A DNA stretch of 64,000 bases, from NCBI GenBank assembly GCA_910574455.1, contig CAJSYZ010000003.1, forward strand, positions 2,170,001-2,234,000, in the 5' to 3' direction. The position numbers and the translations under genes were made by a program. This DNA comes from Trichaptum fuscoviolaceum (lineage: Eukaryota; Basidiomycota; Agaricomycetes; Hymenochaetales; Trichaptaceae). The notes under the pieces are model-generated. The model made no database searches and was not told the origin of the DNA. It saw only the letters and a list, made by a program, of their open reading frames with translations. Of the stretch, positions 40,984-51,821 are shown in pieces (positions within the stretch are counted from its first letter, which is position 1; the number at the start of each line of letters is the position of its first letter).

Positions 40984-43900
40984 ATGTCAACTCGAAGACA
41001 AACGCGGGCTAAGAATAGCAATCAGCACCCGGGAGCCATAGTCAATAAACTCAGAACACGTCGAACGAAAGAGGAGGTATTGAGGGAGAAAGAAGAGAAG
41101 GAGAGAAGGAGAGAAGAGCAGGCCTCAAAGCGTGGTGAGGCATTGAGGGAAAAGGAGGAGAAGGAAAAACAGAAGGAAGAACGGGCAGCTCTGCGCGAAG
41201 CTGCGGCTCAACAAGCCGCGGATGCGAGAGAGAAGAGAAAACTTGATGCGGAACAGAAACGGGCAGCAAAAGAACAAGAGGCATCTGAGAAGGTACGCAA
41301 AAAGAGAGCTGCAGCAGAGCAACAGGAAACAGCAATACTGGAGACGATGGAGCTTGAGAAGAATTTGTCGAAGGCTCTTGACATTCGCACCCAGATGGGC
41401 TCAACTGCACCTAAGCTGGCTGGCACTGACAAACGAGGGCTAAAAAAACCGAAAGACACTCCTGAAGCTAGTGAGTCCTTATCTTCAAGACAGCGACAGT
41501 CGAGTTACCAGATATTGGCATTGCAGGTTCAACGAACGAGGAAAAAGACAGCTTTTGTGAAGCTGAAGGCAATGCAAACTTTTATGTTCGTAAGTTGCAT
41601 TACCTTTACGACTTTAGGTTTTGAAAGATGAACATATTGACTCACGTTATGATGCAGCCAATTCCGATGGACCAGATAGAGAGCGCGCAAAAAAGGCGAG
41701 GAAAAAGGACACCAGAGGTGCACTTCCTTTCCGTACTTGTGTGCAGGGCGCAAAGGCTTCAAGTCGTATCATAGGAGGCACTGGCTATCATAGTACGCTT
41801 GCAGGACAGGACAGCAGTCTTTCTGGTGAGGATACAGACATGATAGACTCGCCCAATACGTCGAAACGGAACGATAAGACAAAGCGACCTGTCAGGGCAC
41901 TTCGCAACACAGATGGATCCACTTTCTTCGGCGGAGAGGGCAGAAATCCTGAGATCGCAAGGAAGATAGTAGAAGATATTGACTTGTGAGTTTGAAGTCG
42001 TACTACTCAACCGTTCGCATCATAGTACGAAAGATGAGTTTCAAATTCAAACAAATTCAAGTTGATAGTAAGTGTGAAGCTTGATTTAAACTCAGCTACT
42101 TGAAGCTTATCATTGTAGTACTACTTACTACTACTACTAGTAGTACTAGTACTGATAGCTTGAATGCGCCCGCCACTGCCAGTGGCAGTTTGAGCGTGCC
42201 ACGCGTGCGCCAGTGACACTGCCAGTGGCAGCGACCGTGGCGGCCCGGCGGGTCACCGCCGTGCCACACTTCTTCAAGATCATCATGAACCCGAACGTTG
42301 CAGCTTCTTCACTTATAATGCTCACATCCTTATCTTTGTTTCAAGTTGTGAGCCTGGCTGACACAAGGAAAATTTAGGCTCCCCGCCTCGGTGCAAGAGG
42401 ATGCAAACTTTAGTCCTTGGGAGGATGAAGGAGAGACAGTAACCCTCACGAGTTTTCAAGGTGTAAAGAATAGCTTTGCGAGCGAGCGACAGACGGCACA
42501 TCTTGTTGACTCCGACACTGATAATGTGAGTTGGTTAAAGCATTCATTAGACTGGCAGATGAAATCTTAATATTTTGATTGTGCGTTTAATTAGGACGCG
42601 AGGAGACTTACAATACCGCCCCAAGCCAATGTGAGTGCCGCTTAAAGTTCAAAGAAATCGTTCGATTCACAGAGACTATGCATCGGTGGAGTCCCATGCA
42701 CAACGATGGCTAATTAACAATGTTTCTGTATCGTATCAGGATGGAGCCAGCAATAAATCGAAGAAAAGGAAGCTATCCCGCGACACTCTCTCCGACTTGC
42801 AGGCTCCTACAACGTTGGTAAGTGGCATCATAATGTCTTGCTTCGTTCGCGCTACTTATCCTTCCTTCTTTGTGCTCTGGAGAAGAAGAATATCAGGAGA
42901 CAATCGGCCGTTCAGGTGAGTGTTTCACATCAAAGCATGGATCTGGTGCCGGACTTTCTTGTGTCCTTCGGCGTCGACATATCTTTACTTCATTACTTAC
43001 CAAACCGTACTCTGAATAGGGCGCGAAAATGCAGAGAATCGCCAACTCCCAGCTTGATGTAACGGTAAGTTTATTCTGCTTTTACCCCCTCACTACTCAC
43101 CTGTCATCTCGTCAGGAGGGTATTACTGTCGATGGACATAGAGAGCAATCGCCGGCGTTGTATCTGCAGATGCAGGTATGTGTAGGCATCGACACTCAAT
43201 AGGACAACTTTCTGCACCCCTTTCTTTGGCAAGGATCTGGTCGTCTACTAAGCTTTGCTTATTGTAGGACAGCATGATCGCGAATAATAAGAAGAGGAAG
43301 TCACCGCCGGACTCTAACTCGCATGCCGTGGTAATTCTTGCATTTCCACCCAATATTCAGATCACTTCCTTACTATCTAAAACAGACTAGCATGAACGTG
43401 TATATGAAGAAGCCGTCATCACAGGCTGCCTCGACAGTTAGTGTTAATCCTTCTAATCTCCATTTCATATCATTTCTGATTAAGCAACAAGGATTTGAAC
43501 CTCACTACTAGTAACAAGAGTAAACTGCAAGACAGTCATTCTCAGGCTGATATACTGGTATTCAATTCTCTTCGAGCTTTTCTTGGTAACAATTCCTCTA
43601 ATTGCTACAGATGAAATCTTCTACTTCTCTATTCGCAATTTGAAGAGGTCTCTGGCGGCTCATGCGCAACATATTGCAAGTGTGAGCTAATTGCTGCAAT
43701 TGATTCGTGTACTAATTCAAGGCTCCTTTAACAGGCAAGTGGTTGTGAGGTGTCGCTAACACCACGAGCACAATCACCTGCGATGACGACAGTATCCATC
43801 AGTCCTGAACCCGAAGTGCTCGCAACCAAGGCTCATCTTGGTCATCGCAAAGTCTCTCGGACTACTAGCTCTGTGCGTTAATCAAATCATGTCTATGATA

Positions 43901-45357
43901 TACATCCACTAACTTGCAGAAATGCAGACATCTGTAGGGCTTGAGGACAAGGATAGAAATAGTATCGGAAGGGAGGGATCCCGCGCTCCCGGCAAAAAAA
44001 GGGCAACGAATCAGTGTCTCCCTCCCGGAACTCAGGCAGGCTGGACTCACATTCTTCTGCCTTCGCTGTATCGCGCAGTTGGAAAGTCCACAACTCCATG
44101 GCAAAACCCGGACAATAAGTCCATCGGAGCCTTGTGGGGGAAGGTGTTTGATTCTGTCGAACTTAGTTACGACACGCAATTGGCCGACATCTGTTCTTTA
44201 GTTGAGTCATCCCTTATTGTCTTTCATCGGCCATTTTGAATCAAGTATGATCTGCCCTGTAGGCAGCCCAGAGATGCTCTGATAGTTGGCGCAAGAAATT
44301 GTTCGAGAAAGCCGAACAATCAATTTCGAGTTTCGTCGGCAACGAGCGTTCTAAGTTGGTGGAGACCGAAGAAATTGTGAAGATGTTGCAGACGATGGTC
44401 GACAAGAAGAAAGCTGAACCATTCCTCTGGGAAAGCTGGCATAGTATGGATAAGGTATGTAAAAATTTGCCCCATGTCACCCTTCGTATCCCTGCATTGA
44501 CTCTGAAAGTACAGAAGCAAGGGTTGTTCTGCTCTGATCTTGTAATCTCAGTGTTGTCCGTACACCTAGTCTTGGCCCTGGGTCGGCATAAAGTACTGGA
44601 TAAAAACACAATAGGAAAGCCTATCGGTGCCCTCGCTCTTGCGGCAACCGCGGTATCTATCTACTTCAGTTCTTATAGTGGCTTTATTCGCTGAATTTCT
44701 CATGAACAGGTCAAGGTTGCAATCGACAAGCAAGTGGCCCGGTTGCAAAAGATCAAAGAAGAGTTTGGTGGCGCTGAGTGGTACTTCACCAGTGCTCTGT
44801 GGCAGCCTCATACGGACGACTATGTTAACTTATTGTCGAATTCCTCGTTTTTTACTGAATCAAACTGGGAGAAGGTCCGATCCCGCCTAGCAGCTTACAA
44901 TTCCATTGAAGATTTTAGTGCGGGAAAGAACACCGAACTTGTTGGATCGGGTGTCACTGGCAGGGATTTCTCCCTGTATCTTGACGTTGGAGACGCGGAT
45001 GCGAGCGGCGAGTATACATATGGCGAGGGCGCTACTAGAAGTAGTAAGTGCAAGGAGGATAAGGATAATGACGGCGAAGAAGTCGAGGATTTCAAGGATA
45101 GGGAAGACGATATGGAGGACGAGAGTGTGCTTGGCGAGGGAGACGAGGTCGAGGACAAGGATCAGGAGGAGGACAAGGATCAGGATCAGGATGAGAACAA
45201 GGATGCGGACGAGAATTTCAGCGTGGGTTATGGACGCAGTGGAGGTTTTGAGGGCGAGGAGAATGACGCAGGCAGAGAGGACTGGGAAGGTGAGGGCGAT
45301 CGCGAGGAGGACGAGGGTTCATTATGGGATTCGGCTACGGACGGCGCAGACTTTTAA
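40984..45357 (+). CDS. charged nuclear-type protein with possible DUF6532-like C-terminal domain
   Basis: The first exon encodes a strongly charged Arg/Lys/Glu helix (REKEEKERRREEQ...) up to about 41470. A string of short exons follows (about 41500-43880), several 30-90 nt long and phase 0. Their peptides include KSKKRKLS, DARRLTIPPQAN, NNKKRKSPPDSNSHAV and GHREQSPALYLQMQ, with nuclear-localisation-like KKRK clusters. The last large part (from 43920) reads GWTHILLPSLYRAVGKSTTPW, SWRKKLFEKAEQSI, SDLVISVLSVHLVLALG and GKPIGALALAATAV. That order resembles the DUF6532 family common in Agaricomycetes. A very acidic Asp/Glu/Lys repeat tail ends at TAA 45357; a further spliced exon to 45530 is possible. 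About 42000-42340 is a palindromic island, probably inside an intron. Confidence 0.5.
42000..42340. repeat. palindromic short-word block inside the gene at 41-45 kb
   Basis: ACTACTACTAGTAGTAC and GCCACTGCCAGTGGCAG words interrupt the gene between the exon ending ...KIVEDIDL and the next exon near 42374. It is probably intronic. If it is not, two genes rather than one are present. Confidence 0.5.
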
Positions 45358-45585
45358 GAGCAGGTCGATCTCTGGTGAGCTTCGGCTTTGACCCATCACC
45401 CCGCCACTGTATTCAAGCTCTTACTACCATCAACTTGCAGTGGCATTCGTTCTCTGAATATGCCGAGGAACAGCCTGCCAGCGAGGCAGAAGTGGCAAAA
45501 TACAATCTGGTTCAGGATGCCGTGGTGTAGCTACTGAGGGACCGTGACACTGATGCACTGATTTCTACTTATTGTCTTAAATTAC

Positions 45586-45780
45586 TTGTGGAAATGAAGT
45601 AATTCTGGAACCTCTTACGCACTTACACGCTTGAGTACTGCAAACCGACAGACAAAAAAGTCTGCTTATATGATTAAATGATGAATTACTTATGGAATGA
45701 ACTACTTGAACCCCTTACAAACTTATACACTTGAGCACTGCAATTCGAATGCCAGAAAAAAACTTCTGATATGCTTGAAT
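45586..45780. repeat. imperfect tandem duplication of about 95 bp
   Basis: AATTACTTGTGGAAATGAAG...CTTACACGCTTGAGTACTGCAA (from about 45586) is repeated as AATTACTTATGGAATGAAC...CTTATACACTTGAGCACTGCAA (from about 45684). It lies at the right edge of the accessory island. This may be a subterminal repeat, but no inverted copy was found at the left edge. Confidence 0.55.
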
Positions 45781-46114
45781 GCTGAAGACTGAATGCCTGA
45801 AGTACTGATTTAAGTCGACGGCACTGATTTCAGCAGGCCCCTTCCTGAATAATGAAACCACATGCCTGAAATCAGTAAATCAGTAGAATTTCACTTCCCA
45901 GGGCTTCAGTAAATTTCAGACCGTTTAAGTAACCTTAAGTGAAAAAGAAGATTCCCTGATGAGGCCAAACAGGGACAAACATGGTACATTCGCGCCACCA
46001 ATCGATACGACGCGTTGCTGGACGCGATGTTGCTCCCGACGACAAACTGCTGTCTCTCATCGTTGTGCCCACTTCCGACGTCGACGACGGTGCCCGGATA
46101 GCTTACATTCGGCA

Positions 46115-46750
46115 ATGTCGAGCCACGGCATGCGCTCCCCGCCTCCGCCCTCTCCACGCCCGAGCTTTGACACGGAATTGCTGCAGACGTACATTAAGAA
46201 ACTGCTCGCGTCGACTCTGCAGGGCTCGACGTTCCCGGCCCCGCGGGATCGGGATCGAACAAAGGCGTGGTGTAAGGAGATTGGAGATAGAGTGAAGGAG
46301 AGGATGATTGGTATGCCCGCGAATGTCTTCTTCGGACGAATGCGAGCTCTCTTTGCTTATTTGCTTATACATTGCCGGCATGACAGAAATTCAACCAACA
46401 GGATTGTAAGCGACACTGTTTCCATTCATTATCCATGGCATGGAATTGAGGAGCTAACTCTTATCTGTTTCAGCAAGTATATTGTTTTGACTAGAGTGGA
46501 TGAGAATTGTGGGCAAGGCGGACAGTGCGTCACTTTCACTTCATGTTCACTGCACATACATTCTAAGCTTAAGTGCTTCAGTGCCAATCTCATATGCCAC
46601 TGGGAGGATTGCGATAAAGTCGCCCAAGAGCTCTTCTCGAATGTACTTTTACGCTCGTTAAGCTTCTCTTACCATAGTTACTGACATTGGGCTTGCTCGC
46701 AGGATTCACTGATTTGTGTTTGTACGGCATTTGCTATACGGACGGTCTAA
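46115..46750 (+). CDS. dynein light chain, Tctex type
   Basis: A small subunit of cytoplasmic dynein that binds the intermediate chain and cargo. Five exons: 46115-46310, 46387-46405, 46474-46524, 46582-46642 and 46703-46750, all with GT-AG ends. After a short Pro/Ser-rich start the protein shows FDTELLQTYIKKLL, then family signatures formed across junctions: MIEIQPTGFKYIVLT, CGQGGHANLICHWEDCD and FSNDSLICVCTAFAIRTV at the C-terminus. About 124 residues, normal for the family. Two exons are tiny (19 and 51 nt) and easily missed by automatic prediction. Confidence 0.92.
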
Positions 46751-49700
46751 TGACGCGCGCCCGGGTTTGTACATGTATTACTAGCCGCATTTCGTGATTA
46801 CAAAGGAACTCATACCCTCACCGCCATTGTGTCGATGCGCATCGCTTTGCTCGGAACCTCAGAAGATATTGGAGCGCAATGTCTTCCGTGCATTGTGTAC
46901 GGGGATAGACAGAACTGGCGAGTGCTTCGAAATTCTTACTTCTTTCCTTCGTCAGGGCTGCAGAAAGCTTAAAGGGCTTCCCCGACGAAGATTAGCGCCA
47001 CGTGGGCGACTCCTATTCCTATATTCCACCGTCTCGCGTTCGAAACCCCAGCCTTCCACTTCTGGCGTTCATCTACAGAGAACTTCTGATTGCTCTAAAG
47101 TTTACTCGTACTATCGCCAGAGCTTAACCTCAACTTCACAAAGCATCTTCACAAGCAACTTAGCATCAAGCCCCGCCGATGGCGTTTCGCATCCAGCATG
47201 GGAGCCACTATGTCCCCTTTCATGCTCCCCGCCCGTTTGTCTGATCCCGGCCGCGGGGTACGGCATGCGGAGACATGTCAGAATAAACATCCTGATACCC
47301 GCTCCCATGATCATCAGAAAGCGTATGCTGCGTGTGGTCTGATTGCACTCCTATACATTCAACAACTGTCCAGGCAGCGTTGGTGCTTTATCCGGATCAG
47401 CGATCCTCCGGAAACGCAAAGAAAGTTTCTGCCCGTATCCGGTCAGCAACACCCGGCGGACTTTACTGGTCAAAGATTGGTGAATTGCACCCCACTCGCT
47501 GGTCCCAGCCTTCCTCGTGTCAACATGGGCATCATGGCCGGTTGGGCTGCTGGTAGAAATGTTCGCCCCACCGTACATCGGATCTACTCATGTTTGTACA
47601 TTCATGAATTGGTGCTTGGAACGGACAGTCGCTGGCGTTGCATTCTTGCAGGATCCAACTTCCAGCGTCCAACAAGTAGCAGGCATCAGCACCCAGGTCC
47701 TGGAATAATGTTGGTTTCCCCGATATGTCTTCTGTGATGCTCACTCGGCATGCCCTGCTTCTCCATCGGCACAGGAGCTCTCGAATGTAGAAACGCTTGC
47801 AGCGCAGACCCCAGACCGTGCTTCTTTCAGTGCGTGACACCCCTTTCGTTTCCTGTTTTCATTACAGTTCGTTTCTTCCCTCTGGATTTACATTTGCTCC
47901 TAAATGACCTCCTCTATTGTTAGCACTATCTTCTTGAGAAAACGGAGCCGCTGTTGCGGTGATTCTATGCCCAACTGGTCATTGGTGTGCCGTCGTCTGC
48001 CGCGACCTCATGGAATGCAACAATAGTTGTCCCCACCGATATTTCTCCTCTTACTCGATCGTGGCCTAATGCGATTTGGCCTTCGAGACCTGGGCGTACA
48101 TTCACCGCGATATAGTCACTCAGCGTCTTCTCGCAGGAAGGGAATGTTATTCTTGCAGATCGACGGAACCCGGCCAAGCCGCGAACAATCAAGTGCCCGT
48201 CCGCGAAAAATCCATGGCGCACTATCTGCTCCCGAAGTCCATTTCTCTGCTTGAATTATTCAAGCCTACGTATGCGGAAGTAATATGTAACATTTTCTGC
48301 GCTTTGACAGACTAACCATGAGGTTGTGGATTCAGGTACCCTTGTCCCCGCAGCCCAGAATCAAGCAGCTGCCACACACTGTGCGACGGTGTCGATCGCT
48401 GTTCATTGATCATAGAGCTTCCTGTGAAAGTTCCAGGCTTATCATGAGGCAAGTCGCCATTCACCAGATCTTTGTTCATGGATCTTAGGGAGTCAAGCGT
48501 TCCGGACAGCTGTCACTTACAGATACAGGAACAGAGTTAGAGTGGGGCTCGACCTATGGGAAAGGGTGTCAAAGCAGACAATATTCACATACAAAAAGGT
48601 CCCGTATTCGTTCGAAGTTACAATCTGATAGAACACGTCTTTTAGGTACTCAAAATTTCTAACCCGTCCCTGGCGACAATGCCCCGCATCTTGATCTTTT
48701 GTTATGTGTTGAGAGCATGGGATGACGCGCTTTTAAATGAATGCCTTACTGGTACCTGCTGATTGTTTGAAAAACAGCCCTCTGATTTGCGGCGCTGCTT
48801 CTTTCATGAATGGGAGAAAGCAAAGTTGACCCGAAATAATAGGTCTGATTGAATACGACACATCGCGGGTGTTTTCTATCGATATATATCAAACTTGATG
48901 TTGTCGTGATGGGCATTCTCAAACGAGTGCTGCTGTGATTTCTCTCAGTGAGGTGCTTGGCAATTCGCTCGTCCGTAGCACGGTATCCTCGACTCATACA
49001 CAAAAGGTGTAATGAGTAAAGGTACTTCGAATCTGTAAGTCATTCATCAGCGCTCACCGGTTATAGATTTTGCTGCGATCCAGAGCGTGCAAGGACGCAC
49101 TGGAGCACTGAATAACAGTGATACCGAAAGCTCTTGCCCACACACTGTTCAGCTGCATCACTACTAGGACATCAAAGCTTGCTTAGAGGGGGGATGGGGA
49201 GCTAATCTTGGCGCCGCGCTATCTCTATCTTGCAATCCTTTGCGAGTGCGGAAAGATTTGTCCTGCGTATGGCCTAATTCACACTGGTTGCGGTGAGTAA
49301 GTCGGACGCGACCATGCGCATTGCTGATATCCGCGGAAATACCGACTGAGAGGATTCGGACTTGACGTTTGACTGAATGGATAGCCCTACCCGGTCTGCT
49401 CGCTCCCTCTGGCCACGGACGGCCGTCGTGTCGTGCCAATTGATCTGCTCCTGGTGTCCTAATGGGTCCGCCCCGGATTATGTCGCCACGGATGAACGGT
49501 TATGGCCTGCAGTGGACGAGACGGGTATTGGGAGTTCTTTTTCGAAGACCTTGGAACAGCTGCGCGTTCCCATCTATTTCTGTCTTTATTGCCCCATCGT
49601 TCAGTGCTTGAAATGTCTTACCTGCTTTAAGCTTCCTTGCGGCTTGTCGGAATCGGCGGAGCTCGCTCGTAAGGCCCGCTGCTATTATATGCCACTCCCT

Positions 49701-50497
49701 CCGTCCTCTGTAACGAGATAAATCTTTGTGCAGCTCTCGTAAAGGCAAATGCAGATATTTTCTACCCATCGACGAAAGCGAATGAGCTCGGACCTCTGAG
49801 AATTCGCGAAGCAGCACTTGTGGGAGGCCGGCTTTCCATATAAGCGCAGAAGCCTCATTGGTGCATCGTGTTGATCGTCAATCAATGGAGATTTTGCGAC
49901 AAATCTTTTACCATGAGCTTATATCGCTATTATCCACCTTTACACTTCATTGAAGAGCCCTTAACTCTTATTTTCGTCGAGGGGGAACAAGACTGAGTCC
50001 AAGGTAGAAGTTGCGTACAGATTTGTCGCGGAGACCCAAAATTGAAATCCGCTAAACCAAAACGGACTGCCACCGTCACGTCACAACAGTTGTGTCACAT
50101 CGATAGTCACAGAGTACTTCAGGTTCCGAGTCTGGCCCTGACACGATGGTTCCTGGTTCTGTTCTGACGTCGATCCTTGCCAGTATTCTTACTCTGCCTA
50201 AGGTTCTTCACTAAAGACTTTATTGTCCAAGGCACTCCCAGGACCTCACAATCATCGAAGAGCGTCAAAATATAGGCTAACAGTCATTGTTAGCGTGGCA
50301 TCTTCGCCGGTTACGCGGTCCGTTCTTATTATCTTCGTATGTTTACGCCCACTGGCAAATTTTGTGTTCGGTCATATGCAGATATTAGCAGAGGCACTAC
50401 AACATGTGGCATTAAATCCTCTTTGCATATGATAGAACTGCCAATTGATGTTTGTCTGCTAATACTTCGTATGTTGCAGCTTAGCTGTAACTTTCGT
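46751..50497. other. 3.7 kb without a recognisable gene
   Basis: Several open frames of 60-180 codons overlap on both strands (for example 46794-47342 plus, 47532-47840 minus, 48076-48315 plus). None shows a family motif, and I could not splice them into a convincing model. A decayed gene, an untranslated RNA gene or a fast-evolving orphan are all possible. Confidence 0.4.
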
Positions 50498-51434
50498 GAT
50501 GGCGACGACAAGCGAATACGATTCTGACAACAAAGTACAAAAATTAAGAAGACTTTTAACGACTGAAGGATCTTCTGCTTGGGAGCTAGCCTGGTAAAGA
50601 TTCTGAGCGTACAAACTCCATGAAACTCGGGATCTTCAATTATCTGCTTAGGCAAGATGGCTGCACACCTTGGGATGCCGGTAAAGCTCAGCCACCACTG
50701 AAGGAAATTCTTTCGAATCCTTTCTTGTATCTCCCTCCGAATGGGAGAGCTCTTGTTCCCGGCTGTGGAAGCGTAAGGTTTCATACCTATCAATCTATTT
50801 ATTAGCTGATTTTGGTTTTGCATGTAGGGCTATGATACGTTGGGCATCGCCTCGTATCTAAAATACAGTGCTGTTGGATTGGATTTATCCAGCTCCGCTG
50901 TGAAGGTAGCCACCGAGTTGAGTCTCCTGTCGTTAATATCTCTGTCATCTACTTTCAAATATTAATGGCACACACAGAATGGTTAAAAGTTCGGGCTTGC
51001 CTGCTGCCGATAAAGTGAAGTTTATAGCGGCGGACTTCTTCACTTACTCGGTTCCAGACAGCGAGAGATTCGACCTGATATATGACTACACGTAGGCAGA
51101 GACCTAGTCGGATATTTCTGGTAATCTCTATTTATCTTTTGTTAGGTTCTTCTGTGCAATCCCCCCAACCCACCGTGCCGTCTGGGGTGACCAAATGAAG
51201 AAACTGATTAAACCCGGAGGCTACCTCATTGCCTTGGTGTATCCAATCGATGGACCGCGAGAAGGCGGCCCTCCTTTCAGCATCTCTGTCGGCTTGTACG
51301 ATGAAGCTCTCGGACAGTACTGGGAAAAGGTCATCGACAAAACCCCGGATGAAAGCGACCTCACTCATGTTGGAAGAGAAAGACTCGTTGTCTGGCGTAT
51401 GACCGATGGTCTATCCTCGCCATCAGCACTCTAG
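50498..51434 (+). CDS. SAM-dependent methyltransferase, TPMT/thiol methyltransferase type
   Basis: Four or five exons. Exon 1 is 50498-50593 (MATTSEYDSDNKVQKL...WELAW) and exon 2 starts at 50652. The conserved WQDGCTPWDAGKAQPPL opens the fold. Motif I, LVPGCGSGYD, spans a junction near 50772. Then come VGLDLSSSAVKVA, VKFIAADFF, FDLIYDYTFFCAIPP (across the intron near 51090) and the post-core segment MKKLIKPGGYLIALVYPID. It transfers methyl groups from S-adenosylmethionine, in this family usually to thiols or halides; the substrate here is unknown. One donor (GTTGAG near 50922) is non-consensus but restores the frame. Length about 235 residues, normal for the family. Confidence 0.85.
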
Positions 51435-51821
51435 AGGAACTTGACTTTTAGCAACAGAAGTTGTGGATGGGAAGCTATAAACGATTATGTTTGGATTCAA
51501 CTTAGAATTTCGGAAACATCGCAGCAATGCAAATCTTGCATCCTTGATCGGTAAACATGTCCGCTCCTAAACATTTATACTCTTTCATATCAAATTATAT
51601 GTGTAGCATATAAGTCAGCATCAGATACATGGATGTAGAGAGCAAGCGTCGCACATAAAATCTAACAAAATACTTGTAATAAATATGAATGAAAGTAAGA
51701 TTTACGTAATTGGCGAACGTGAAAGTGATGGCCATGTTATTTTCTCGCTCACTTTACAAGTCCACACACAAAAGGGTGCGAGCTCTATAAACTTCAGAGC
51801 TGCCAGCGTTGGTGGCTTTCA

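Noticed and set aside
27900..45900. the whole accessory island as one giant transposon with defined ends
   Set aside because: I could not find matching terminal inverted repeats or a target duplication at the edges; kept only as a hypothesis.
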